Below are positions 21,048 to 29,306 of a stretch of 33,334 nt of DNA, piece after piece. Positions within the stretch are counted from its first letter, which is position 1, and the number at the start of each line of letters is the position of its first letter. The notes below the pieces were generated by a model. That model worked only from the letters and a program-made list of their open reading frames with translations. It was not told the origin of the DNA and made no database searches. The stretch is taken from NCBI GenBank assembly GCA_016190145.1, contig JACPRD010000210.1:1-33334 (forward strand), given 5' to 3'. Both the position numbers and the translations under genes were made by a program. This DNA is from Planctomycetota bacterium. GTDB taxonomy: Bacteria > Planctomycetota > MHYJ01 > WSZJ01.

Positions 21048-22484
21048 CTATTCTGATCGACGCATCAGGGGGAAGAGGATGACATCTCTTATCGACCTGC
21101 TGTCCGTGAGCAGCATCGCCACCCGGTCCACCCCGATCCCGATCCCCCCCGCCGGCGGCATGCCGTGCTCCTGCGCCACCAGGAAGTCCTCGTCGATCCA
21201 CTCCATACCCTCTTCCTTCGCCGACAACTGCCGCTCGAACCGCGCGCGCTGCTCCAGCGGATCGTTCAGCTCCGTGTACGCGTTCGCGATCTCCATGTGC
21301 GCGATGTACAGCTCGAACCGCTCCACCACCCGCGGGTCCGCCGGCGACCGCTTCGTCAAAGGCGACAGCTCCACCGGATAGTCGATCACGAACACCGGCC
21401 CGCCCAGGTCCGGCTCCACCAGGTGCTCGAACACGTCGTTCGCCACCTGCTCGTGCGGCCGCCCGACCCCGATCCCCAGCGCCTGCGCCTTCTCCTTCAC
21501 CTTCGCCGCGTCGAACCAGTCGAACCCCGCCTTCTCCTGGAACAGCTCCAGGTACTTCCGCCGCGGCCACGGCGCCGTCAGGTCGTATTCCTTCCCGTCG
21601 AACGAAATCTTCTTCGTCGTGTGGTGCAGCGCGCAGAGGTGCGTCAGCAGCCCCTCCGTCAGCTCCATCATCCCCCGGTAGTCGCTGTACGCCTGGTACA
21701 GCTCCATCATCGTGAACTCGGGATTGTGCCGCGGACTGATCCCCTCGTTCCGGAAGTTCCGGTTGATCTCGAACACCCGCTCCATCCCGCCCACCAGCAG
21801 CCGCTTGAGATACAGCTCCGGCGCGATCCGCAGGTACAGCTTCATGTCCAGCGCGTTGTGGTGAGTCTCGAACGGCTTCGCCGCCGCACCCCCCGGAATC
21901 GACTGCATCATCGGCGTCTCGACCTCGACGAACGCGCGCTCGCTCAGCCACCGCCGCCACTCCGCGACGATCTGCGACCGCTTCACCATCGTCTCCATCA
22001 CCTCCGGATTCGCGATGAGGTCCAGATACCGCTGCCGGTACCGCGTCTCCACGTTCGTCAGCCCGTGCCATTTTTCGGGAAGCGGCCGGAGCGACTTCGC
22101 GAGCACGCGGAACTCCTTCACCTCGATGGTGATCTCGCCGGTCTTCGTCTTGAAGAGCCTCCCGTTCACGCCGAGGAGGTCGCCGATGTCCACGGCCTTG
22201 TAGATCTCCATCGCCGCTTCGCCGACGATGTCCTTCTTGATATAGAGCTGGATCTTTCCGGTCCAGTCGCGCAAGTCGAGGAAGTTGGCCTTCCCGAACT
22301 GGCGCACGCCGGTGATCCGCCCCGCCGCCGTCGCCGCGCCGCCTTCGGCGTAGCCCTTGACGATCTCCCCGATCGGGTGCGCGCTCTCGAACCGCCCGCC
22401 CCACGGGTCCACCCCGCGCGCCTTGATGGCTTCCAGGTGCGCCCTGCGATCCGCCAGCAGCTTGTCTTCCGGCTTCTCGGTCAT
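21048..22484 (-). CDS. lysS: Lysyl-tRNA synthetase, class II
   Basis: LysRS charges tRNA-Lys with lysine. The protein has 478 residues. The N-terminal OB-fold anticodon domain spans about 55-150 (GRITGVRQFGKANFLDLRDW, GRLFKTKTGEITIEVKEF). Class II motif 2 is FEINRNFRNEGISPRHNPEF, and motif 3 is GIGIGVDRVAMLLTDSRSIR then DVILFPLMR. RYLDLIANPEV and LPEKWHGL are standard LysS landmarks. The ATG at 22484 overlaps the stop of the upstream YlbF-like gene as ATGA, so the two are coupled. The gene ends 10 nt from repeat B2. Confidence 0.96.
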   Translation of the reverse strand: MTEKPEDKLLADRRAHLEAIKARGVDPWGGRFESAHPIGEIVKGYAEGGAATAAGRITGVRQFGKANFLDLRDWTGKIQLYIKKDIVGEAAMEIYKAVDIGDLLGVNGRLFKTKTGEITIEVKEFRVLAKSLRPLPEKWHGLTNVETRYRQRYLDLIANPEVMETMVKRSQIVAEWRRWLSERAFVEVETPMMQSIPGGAAAKPFETHHNALDMKLYLRIAPELYLKRLLVGGMERVFEINRNFRNEGISPRHNPEFTMMELYQAYSDYRGMMELTEGLLTHLCALHHTTKKISFDGKEYDLTAPWPRRKYLELFQEKAGFDWFDAAKVKEKAQALGIGVGRPHEQVANDVFEHLVEPDLGGPVFVIDYPVELSPLTKRSPADPRVVERFELYIAHMEIANAYTELNDPLEQRARFERQLSAKEEGMEWIDEDFLVAQEHGMPPAGGIGIGVDRVAMLLTDSRSIRDVILFPLMRRSE

Positions 22485-22822
22485 GTCGTCTTCCGGTGCT
22501 CCTCGACGGACTTCTGCACCATCCCGTTCACTTTCTGCACGAGCGCGTCGTACGCCTTCTGCGCCGCGACCAGCTTCTGAACAACCGTGCACGCGTCCAG
22601 GTTCGCCTGCATTTCGACGAGCTTTCTCGCCTCCGAAGCGTCGATTTTCTTTCCGGCGCTCTGAAGCGCCTGGAGCCGCGCGCCGGCCTCCTGCGCGTCC
22701 TTCACGAGCTTCTGCGCCGCGGCGTCCCCCGCGTAGGCCTTCTCGCGCGTCGTAAGTTCGCGGAATTCGGGGGAAGCGGCGAGGGTCTGGCCGAGCGTGC
22801 GTGCGGCCTGGTCGAGATCCAT
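22481..22822 (-). CDS. YlbF/YmcA-like helical protein
   Basis: The protein has 113 residues, all predicted helix, from the ATG at 22822. LGQTLAASPEFRELTTREKAY near the start and AQKLVKDAQEAGARLQALQ after it are the common pattern of the Com_YlbF family. In Bacillus these proteins form the Y-complex that guides RNase Y in RNA maturation. Whether that role holds here is unknown. The start is chosen because a strong promoter ends 7 nt before it. A longer frame to 22858 would run through the -35 box. The gene is coupled to lysS by ATGA. Confidence 0.75.
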   Translation of the reverse strand: MDLDQAARTLGQTLAASPEFRELTTREKAYAGDAAAQKLVKDAQEAGARLQALQSAGKKIDASEARKLVEMQANLDACTVVQKLVAAQKAYDALVQKVNGMVQKSVEEHRKTT

Positions 22823-22829
22823 CGGCGGG

Positions 22830-22858
22830 AGTCTATTCGCGTCGGGAGAGGGGGTCAA
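22830..22858 (-). promoter_or_regulatory. Strong leaderless promoter of the ylbF-lysS operon
   Basis: On the minus strand TTGACC (complement of 22853-22858), a 17-nt spacer and TAGACT (complement of 22830-22835). The -10 ends 7 nt before the ATG at 22822, and there is no Shine-Dalgarno sequence, so the transcript should carry no real leader. Confidence 0.7.
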
Positions 22859-22895
22859 GGCGAAGGGCGGTTGGTCGCGGCCGCGCAGCGGCTCC

Positions 22896-22977
22896 CTTTA
22901 CCTTTACCTTTCCCTTTGCCTTTCCCTGTCCTGGCCCGCGTCCCGACGACAGGGAAAGGGGAAGGGAGAAGGTAAAG
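22896..22977 (+). repeat. Intergenic inverted repeat F (CTTTCC/CTTTAC words)
   Basis: The left arm 22896-22930 holds about five 6-nt words (CTTTAC, CTTTCC, CTTTGC). The right arm 22948-22977 is its purine complement. The inner edge GACAGGGAAAGG pairs with CCTTTCCCTGTC. The two arms give strongly pyrimidine-rich and purine-rich blocks on one strand. It lies between the ylbF promoter and the end of the regulator gene. Confidence 0.85.
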
Positions 22978-23027
22978 TTCAAGGGGCGCGGCTGGCGCCG
23001 CGCGCACCCGCCGGAGCCGTCGCACGT

Positions 23028-23612
23028 TCATCGCTTCTCGCCCGCCGGAGCAGCCGGACTCCCGTCGACGCGCGGATACAGGCCGATGGCGATCGAAACC
23101 CTCTCCCTCCGGCTCCGCCTTCCCGCCGGCTCCCGCCGGAACCGCTCGACCACCCGCCCGAGCCGCCGGGTCAGGCGGCGCAGCGCGGCGGGGGTCGCGC
23201 GCACGTTCCACGAAAGGAGCCCGAAAAACCGCCCCGGCTCCGCCAGCACGATCCGGCCCCCCGCCCGGTGGATCTCCCGGTGCTCGTCCAGCGAGAGCTT
23301 CCTCATCTCGAAATCCTCCTTCGTCCCGTGCGCCGTGCGGAACCGCGGCGCCTTCTTTCCCCGCGTGGCGCGGAACAGGATCTCCGTGATGCCCTTCGGC
23401 CCGCGGCGCGTCCCCGCCTGCCGGATGAATCCGGCCCGGAGCAGCCGCAGGATGTGAAACCGCGCGCTCGCCGGCGCGGCCCCCACGGCCCGCGCGACCT
23501 CTGTCTGGGTCAGCGGCCCCCGCCGGGCGAGAAGCGCGACGATCCGGCGGCGGAGCGGATGAAGAGCGGTCCGGGCGGCCTTCAGGTCCTGCGGTGTCGT
23601 GCGCGGCGGCAT
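23028..23612 (-). CDS. ArsR-type winged-helix transcriptional regulator
   Basis: The protein has 194 residues. The DNA-binding part covers about residues 15-85: HPLRRRIVALLARRGPLTQT, EVARAVGAAPASARFHILRL (recognition helix) and LLRAGFIRQAGTRRGPKGIT (wing). The second half (LSLDEHREIHRAGGRIVLAE, PGRFFGLLSWNVRATPAALR, RVSIAIGLYPRVD) has the length and feel of a ligand- or dimer-forming domain, but the ligand is unknown, and no cysteine metal site of ArsR type is seen. The ATG at 23612 has AAAGGAG 7 nt upstream. The promoter before it carries two TATCGATA palindromes, as expected for self-repression. Confidence 0.82.
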   Translation of the reverse strand: MPPRTTPQDLKAARTALHPLRRRIVALLARRGPLTQTEVARAVGAAPASARFHILRLLRAGFIRQAGTRRGPKGITEILFRATRGKKAPRFRTAHGTKEDFEMRKLSLDEHREIHRAGGRIVLAEPGRFFGLLSWNVRATPAALRRLTRRLGRVVERFRREPAGRRSRRERVSIAIGLYPRVDGSPAAPAGEKR

Positions 23613-23634
23613 GGAGTGGCTCCTTTAGATTCAG

Positions 23635-23678
23635 TATTTATCGATAAATAGTGTATCGATAAGTGGCGTCGAAGTCAA
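23635..23678 (-). promoter_or_regulatory. Promoter with two TATCGATA operators before the ArsR-type gene
   Basis: On the minus strand TTGACT (complement of 23673-23678), a 17-nt spacer and TACACT (complement of 23650-23655). TATTTATCGATAAATA at 23635-23650 is a perfect 16-bp palindrome just after the -10 box, and TATCGATA at 23654-23661 overlaps the -10 and spacer. The sites are AT-rich in a GC-rich genome. A regulator bound here would block its own promoter. Confidence 0.75.
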
Positions 23679-23699
23679 GAGCAGGTCGCCTGCCGGCCG

Positions 23700-26600
23700 T
23701 CACCGCCCTCCGAAGAACCCCGGAAGCACACCGTCTCGCCGCGCCTCGGCCGCGATGTCGCCGGCGAGCCTTGTTTCACCGCAGACCCGGGCGGCGGCCC
23801 AGGCGTACAGGACGGCGTTGCTTCCGTGCCGGTCAAGGAGCCTGTGCACGAGCACCGATTCGAGCTCGAGCCGCTCGGAGGTCATCCGAGTCGCCACTTC
23901 CGCGGCGCGGGGATGGTCCATCAGGCTGAGCGCCAGCCAGTCCGAGAGGTCGGCGGCGCGCGAGGGGGAATCGGCCTGCTTCGCCGCCAGTTCCGCCGCC
24001 CGCGCGAGGCCGGCAAGTTCTTTCACTCGCGCGGCGACTGCCGGGTTCTTCTCTTTCCACAGCCAGAGCGCGGCGATTCCGGAAAGGTCCTGCGCGCATG
24101 ACACGAACGACTTGAACGGCTCCTCCTCGCGGGCCAGGGTGTCGGAGGCGCGTTCTCCCAGGATCCACACGAGGTTCTCGCGCGTGTCGGGCCCGTCGAA
24201 GGCCGCGACGGCCTCCTCCCCCAGCGCCACCGCATGGTCGAGCGTCGCGTCCCCCGCGCCGAGGCGCGCCGCCCCGGCCGTCGCGACCGCGAATCTCGTC
24301 ATCAGGTATCCCAGCGTCGGGCGATTCGCGGCCTGCCGCGCCGCCGCAAGTTTCTCCCGGCACGAGATCAGCCGGTGTTCCGCGTTCTTCCGTTCTTCGT
24401 CCGTCCATTTTCCCTCATGAAAGCGCGCCGCAGCTTCCTTTGCCTCCGGCCGCGCCGGCGGACTGGCCTCCAGCGACAAACGAAGCCGACGGAGCCGCTC
24501 CAGGTCACCTGAGCGTCTCGCGAAGCTGCTCTGCGCGTCGAAGGAATCGTCGTCGTCCGGGCACAGAACCGCCACGCGCGCCCCGAGATCGGCAGCCTCC
24601 CGGAGCTCTGCCTGGCCCGCCATCCGTTTCGCCAACTCGCTCCGCGTAGGCTCGGGGTCAACGTAGTCAAGCCAGTCCGCAGAGGGAAATTCGTGGAGAT
24701 GAGCCGACTGCAATGAGCTGCCGGCGATGGCGTGGATTCCGTAACAGCTGAGCGCGTGCACCCGGTTCGCGCCCACGATCGCTCCGTCGGGCTCGAGCTC
24801 AAGCGCGCGCTTCAGGGATCTCATGGCGTCCCGAAGGCACGCCGGGTCCCCGGACGCGATCCAGGCGTCAAAGCGGTTTACCGCGGCGTTGTTGAGCGCA
24901 CTCGGATTCTCCGGCATGCCGGCCCAGTATTTCTGACCTTCGCGCAGCAGCTCCGTCGCTTCCGCCCATCGCCGATCTTCGATCGCCTTTCTGGCCCTTG
25001 CCTCCGCCAGATCGACCCGGTTCAGGGGCGTCTTCGCCTCGCAACGCTCCAGCCAGGCGAGGCGATCGTCCGCATCCACGGAGGCGATGGCGCGAAGCCG
25101 CGCGGCGTAGTCGCGCTTCTCCTTGGGAAGCCTGCGATACGCATCCTCGAAGTATTTCCGGGCGGCTTCGTATCGCCCGAGCTCCCGCATCGCCTCGCCC
25201 AGTTCCAGCATCACCTCCCCGTTCTCCCGCTTCTCCAGCCCCTCGATCAGCGCGCGCGATTCTTCTTCTTTCCCGAGCCAGAGGTAGACCCGCAACAGCC
25301 CGAGATCCTCCTCGTCGTCCCCGCCGGAGATCTTGCGGATATCGAGGAAGAGGCGTTCGGCCTCCGCGAGCTGGCGCCGGCGGGCGTCGCCGGGAGGCAG
25401 GTCGCGTCCGAGGGCGAGGCGGACCATGGCGAGTTCGCGGGCGGCGAAGCGGGCGGGGCCGAGGGCGGTCCAGCGCGCCTCGAGTTCACGGACGCGGCCG
25501 TTGCCGTCGACCGTTCTGCGCACCCAGGCCTCCGCTTCGCGCTGCGCCTCCTCGTCGGAAAGGCTGTTGAGGCGCTGGATAAGGAACTGGTCGGCGGTGC
25601 CGTTCTGAAGGGACTGGAAGAGGGCGGCGGAGACCTGGTCATAGAGGGTCGACCATTCCGACCAGGCGGCGGCATACGCGGGGAGGTTGGCGGCGACGTA
25701 CGGGTCGAGGGTTTTTTCGGCGTCCGCGAGCCGGCCCGCGCGGGCGTACGCGGTGCCGAGCCAGGCGAGGGCCTCGCCCTGCCGGGGGGCGAGTTCGCCC
25801 AGGGCGATGGCGGCCGCGGCGTCGCCGACCGCGAGGGCGCATTTCATGGCGAACGCGGCGATCTCCGCGTCCTCGGGCGTGCCTTCCGCCGCGATCGCGG
25901 CCCATTTCCGGGCGTCCTGGATGGGCGTGCGTTCCGGATCGAGGTCGTTGAGGTCGCGGAGGACGAAGGCCATCCGGCGCGCGTGCCCGGCGCGGTGCCA
26001 GGCCGCCGCGGGCTCCGTGAGGCCCGGGGGGGACTCGAGCGGTTTGAGCGCCGCGAGCTTCAGATCCGGGTCCGCGACGGCGTCCGCCGAGAAAAGCGCC
26101 TGGAGCGGGGCGGGAAGCTCCTTCTCGAGCCCGCGGAGCTCCTCCGCGGTCTGGATGCCGAGCCACGGGCCGCGGAGGTGCGACAGGAACACAGACTCGG
26201 CGCGATCTTCGCGGACGCGGCGCCTGAAGGCCTGGAAGTGCGCGGCCCAGTCGTCGTGGCGGCACGCGCGCAGCGCGGCCTCGAAGGGAACGAGGAGATC
26301 CTCCGGGCCGTCGCCTCGCGGTGCGAACCGGAGCGCGTATTCGTGGAGCTGAGGGTACCCGATGCGAAGAGCGGCGGCGCGGGCGATCTCGTATCGGCGC
26401 GCGCCGAGCGCCGGGCTGTGATCGCAGGCCCACGCGACGTACGCGACCGCGCCGCGGCCGCGGGTTTCGAAATCCCTGCGGACCGGCGACGACGGAGGAC
26501 CGCCGCCCGCCGGCAGGGCCAGGATGGGCGCGGTCTCGAGGACGCGGAGGATCTCCGCGTCGAGCCCGGCATCGAATACGGCCGGCTGCGGGCCGTCCTG

Positions 26601-28190
26601 CGGCAGGTCCGCGACGCCGGTCGCGAGAAACGCGGAGAAGTCGCCCGTGGACCTGATCCGCCCGAGGCAGACGAGGACGGCCTGCTTCCGCAACTCGTCC
26701 CTCCGGCGCGCCCGCTCAGGACTTGACGTCCCTTCCACGCGCGCCAGCGCCTGCAGCCCCAGTTCGGCCTGCCCGGCCTCGATGTGCGTCGCGGCGATCC
26801 GAAGCGCTTCACGCTCCCGCGCATAGTCGGAACTGTCGAAGATCCCCCAGCCGATCAGCGCCGCGACCATCGCCGGCGCCCCGAGCAGGATCATCCGCCG
26901 CCACGTCCTCGCGAACGCGCTCAAAGGCACGCGCCCGAAGAACCTGTAATTGTTCCCCTCCGCCGGCGACACCAGATACGCGCCCAGCGGAAACACCGGA
27001 ACGAACACGGCGCAGACGCACGCCGTCGTCACGTACGTCCCGTCGGCGTCGCGGTCGCGGTCGCCGTACAGATGGACGCCGAACCCGTTCAGGCTGCCGA
27101 GCGGCGGAAGCGATCCCGGCGGCCCCATCATCGCCCGCGGCTCGTTCAGCCGTTCGTCCACGAGCCGGATCCGCTCGGGATCCTTCGTGGAAGCGCGCAG
27201 CGCGGCCAGCGCGCGGCGGCACCCCTCCACTTCCCCGCGCCGCGCGCGGCACCCCGCCTCGTCCAGCAGCACCGCCCACGCCGGATCCCGCACGTCCTCC
27301 GCGATCCACTTGCGAATCGACTCCGACCGCGCGGCCGCCAGCGCATCCTCCAGCCCGCGTTTCAGCCCCTCCGCCGCGCCACCCGTCCGCCCGCGCAGAA
27401 GCGCGATCCGCCGGAGCAGCTGCGCCAGCGCGTCCCGCGGCGGGTCGCCCGCGCCCGGCCCGAATGCCTCGAGTTCCCCGATCCGCGACGCCACCGCCGC
27501 CTGGGCAGCCTGCGCCGCCTCTGCGAGCTTCACTTCCGCGTTGGAGGCGAGCTTCTTCGCCGCCGCCAGCGCCTCCACCGGCCCCGCGATCCGCCCGATC
27601 GACTTCTCGATCTCCTCCGCGAGCGCCTCCGTCATCACCTGAATCGCCTTGCGCCTCACGCCCTCCTCGACCGGCGCCCCCAGCAGCACCTCGCCGTGCA
27701 GCTTCGCCTGCGCCGCGTCCTTCCTCGCCAGCGCCTGCATCCCGAGATTCACGTTGATCACCAGCAGGTCCAGCGGAAGCCCCTCGAGGAAGCGGTCGAC
27801 CTCGCTCCGGCCGAGACGCGAGTTCCGCTGCTGGGCCGCCCACTCGTGCACCCAGGATTGGAACCGCGCCTCGCCGAGGACTCCCGTCCAGGCCTTGAGC
27901 GCGGCGAGCCAGTCGGCCGCGGTCCCGCCCTGGCGCAGCAGCTCGGCGTGCCGCTCCGCCGCCCGGCGCCAGGCCGAACCCGCTTCCCCGCCCGCGAACA
28001 CCGCCTCGTGCAGCCTCGCCCCGGGATCCTCGAGGCGCCGAAGCGCGTCGGCGACGGCCTCCTCCGGGGGCACGTCCTCTCCCGATTTCCGCCGCTGGCG
28101 GATTTCGTCGCGGCGGCGGCGCGCGGCGTCGATGGAGTCAGCGGGAGTGAGTCCGAGCCTGAGGTAGGCGTTATCGAGAAGAGCTTTCAT
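23700..28190 (-). CDS. Giant J-like, membrane and alpha-solenoid protein
   Basis: The protein has 1496 residues. Residues 1-65 (NAYLRLGLTPADSIDAARRR and on) look like a J-domain start, but the HPD motif is missing, so DnaK stimulation is doubtful. Residues 140-350 are charged helices. Residues 367-452 form a distinct module: NGFGVHLYGDRDRDADGTYV, then a hydrophobic stretch with VFVPVFPLGAYLVSPAEG, YRFFGRVPLS, and a second hydrophobic helix MILLGAPAMVAALIGWGIF. From memory, similar modules with G-x-x-LYG-RD and a PVFPL loop occur in other large bacterial membrane proteins. The remaining 1040 residues are TPR-like helical pairs (AIALGELAPRQGEALAWLG, GRYEAARKYFEDAYRRLPK). It is probably a scaffold at the inner membrane. 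The ATG at 28190 has only a weak GGAT ahead. Third-position bias shifts along the gene. Confidence 0.75.
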   Translation of the reverse strand: MKALLDNAYLRLGLTPADSIDAARRRRDEIRQRRKSGEDVPPEEAVADALRRLEDPGARLHEAVFAGGEAGSAWRRAAERHAELLRQGGTAADWLAALKAWTGVLGEARFQSWVHEWAAQQRNSRLGRSEVDRFLEGLPLDLLVINVNLGMQALARKDAAQAKLHGEVLLGAPVEEGVRRKAIQVMTEALAEEIEKSIGRIAGPVEALAAAKKLASNAEVKLAEAAQAAQAAVASRIGELEAFGPGAGDPPRDALAQLLRRIALLRGRTGGAAEGLKRGLEDALAAARSESIRKWIAEDVRDPAWAVLLDEAGCRARRGEVEGCRRALAALRASTKDPERIRLVDERLNEPRAMMGPPGSLPPLGSLNGFGVHLYGDRDRDADGTYVTTACVCAVFVPVFPLGAYLVSPAEGNNYRFFGRVPLSAFARTWRRMILLGAPAMVAALIGWGIFDSSDYAREREALRIAATHIEAGQAELGLQALARVEGTSSPERARRRDELRKQAVLVCLGRIRSTGDFSAFLATGVADLPQDGPQPAVFDAGLDAEILRVLETAPILALPAGGGPPSSPVRRDFETRGRGAVAYVAWACDHSPALGARRYEIARAAALRIGYPQLHEYALRFAPRGDGPEDLLVPFEAALRACRHDDWAAHFQAFRRRVREDRAESVFLSHLRGPWLGIQTAEELRGLEKELPAPLQALFSADAVADPDLKLAALKPLESPPGLTEPAAAWHRAGHARRMAFVLRDLNDLDPERTPIQDARKWAAIAAEGTPEDAEIAAFAMKCALAVGDAAAAIALGELAPRQGEALAWLGTAYARAGRLADAEKTLDPYVAANLPAYAAAWSEWSTLYDQVSAALFQSLQNGTADQFLIQRLNSLSDEEAQREAEAWVRRTVDGNGRVRELEARWTALGPARFAARELAMVRLALGRDLPPGDARRRQLAEAERLFLDIRKISGGDDEEDLGLLRVYLWLGKEEESRALIEGLEKRENGEVMLELGEAMRELGRYEAARKYFEDAYRRLPKEKRDYAARLRAIASVDADDRLAWLERCEAKTPLNRVDLAEARARKAIEDRRWAEATELLREGQKYWAGMPENPSALNNAAVNRFDAWIASGDPACLRDAMRSLKRALELEPDGAIVGANRVHALSCYGIHAIAGSSLQSAHLHEFPSADWLDYVDPEPTRSELAKRMAGQAELREAADLGARVAVLCPDDDDSFDAQSSFARRSGDLERLRRLRLSLEASPPARPEAKEAAARFHEGKWTDEERKNAEHRLISCREKLAAARQAANRPTLGYLMTRFAVATAGAARLGAGDATLDHAVALGEEAVAAFDGPDTRENLVWILGERASDTLAREEEPFKSFVSCAQDLSGIAALWLWKEKNPAVAARVKELAGLARAAELAAKQADSPSRAADLSDWLALSLMDHPRAAEVATRMTSERLELESVLVHRLLDRHGSNAVLYAWAAARVCGETRLAGDIAAEARRDGVLPGFFGGR

Positions 28191-28259
28191 GGGGAGATCC
28201 GCCGGAAATGGACACTGGGGAACTGGGGTCAGAAAGTCTGTCGGAACGGCGGGACGCCT

Positions 28260-29306
28260 TCAACGGAAATAAACAGGATTCGCGTAAATCCACGGCCGCC
28301 ACTTCCCCGTCGGGTCTTTCCTTCGCGCCTCGACGCGCCAGACGCCGGGCCCGTCGGGTTCGAGCCGCGCGGACTTGCCCTCGCCTTTCGCGGCGGTCGC
28401 GCCGTCCTTCAGGATTTTCCAGGAGCAGTCCTTCGGGAATTTCGCCTCGAGGACCCAGCCTTTGGCGAACGCGTCCTCGGACCCCATCTCGAGCCGGCGG
28501 TCACCATTGACCGCCCCGAACCGGAACCCTTTCGCGCGCCCGAAGATCTCGAACGCGACGAAGGCGCGGCCTTGGAGGAGGGCCTCGCGCAGGGCCTCGA
28601 GGGAGCGCTCGCGGGCGAGGAGGTGCGTGTTGACGAAGCGGAAGACGCGGGCGTACGGGTCGAGCTGGAAGCCGAGGAACTGGACGTTCTGGTGCGCGTC
28701 ATTCGCGGCGACGCCGATGAACCGGCGCGTGCGGCCGATCGCGTCCCAGCGCGCGAGGTTGGCCCTGGGCGTATCGAAGACCTGGAGGATGGCGGTTTCG
28801 GGGTCCTTCTGCATCGCAGGGAGGATCTTGAGGAGCGACTTCATGTCTTCGTCCTTCACGTCCGCGTGCAGGTTGTAGATCTCCATGCCCGCGAGCCCGT
28901 CGATCCCCCATTCGTCTTCCTTCCATTCCTCCGGGTGCGCGGCCAGCGCGATCCCGTGCTGCCGCAGCACGTGCGCCACCGCGGCGGCCCGGTCGGCGCC
29001 CTCGACCCGCTCGCGGATGTCCAGCGCCAGCAGGTTGTGCGTCTCGGCGCCGCCCACGAAGAACACGCCGTCGTGCATCCCGCGCAGCGCGCCGGTCAGG
29101 GACTTCGGGCTCGGGTGGTCCGTCATGAAAATCACGTCCACCTTCCCCTTCTTCGCCGCCGCGACGATCTCCTCCGTCGTGCCCTTCGAATCGTGCGAGA
29201 AATGCGAGTGGCAGTGGAGGATGCAGCGGTAGTCGCGGAGTTCCTCCGGGGGGGGGTTCTGCGCGAGGACGGGGAGGGCCACGAGGAAGAAGATCGCGGC
29301 TCTCAT
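28260..29306 (-). CDS. Secreted PHP-domain metal-dependent phosphoesterase
   Basis: The protein has 348 residues with a short signal peptide (MRAAIFFLVALPVLAQ). The PHP metal ligands stand in the usual order: HCHSHFSHD (motif I), MTDHPSP (motif II), GGAETHNLL (Glu plus His), AAHPEEWKEDEW, and NDAHQN near residue 205. PHP enzymes hydrolyse phosphoesters with two or three bound metals. An exported one may act on periplasmic nucleotides or phosphosugars, but the substrate is not visible. The C-terminal third (from about 260) is a beta-rich domain of its own. The start overlaps the stop of the HAD gene as ATGA. The pair of two phosphatase folds in one operon, one cytoplasmic and one exported, is notable. 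Confidence 0.88.
   Translation of the reverse strand: MRAAIFFLVALPVLAQNPPPEELRDYRCILHCHSHFSHDSKGTTEEIVAAAKKGKVDVIFMTDHPSPKSLTGALRGMHDGVFFVGGAETHNLLALDIRERVEGADRAAAVAHVLRQHGIALAAHPEEWKEDEWGIDGLAGMEIYNLHADVKDEDMKSLLKILPAMQKDPETAILQVFDTPRANLARWDAIGRTRRFIGVAANDAHQNVQFLGFQLDPYARVFRFVNTHLLARERSLEALREALLQGRAFVAFEIFGRAKGFRFGAVNGDRRLEMGSEDAFAKGWVLEAKFPKDCSWKILKDGATAAKGEGKSARLEPDGPGVWRVEARRKDPTGKWRPWIYANPVYFR

Noticed and set aside
22896..22977. Element F as a triplex or promoter poly-purine tract
   Set aside because: Both arms pair as a hairpin with the word rule of the other elements, so a repeat explains it more simply.
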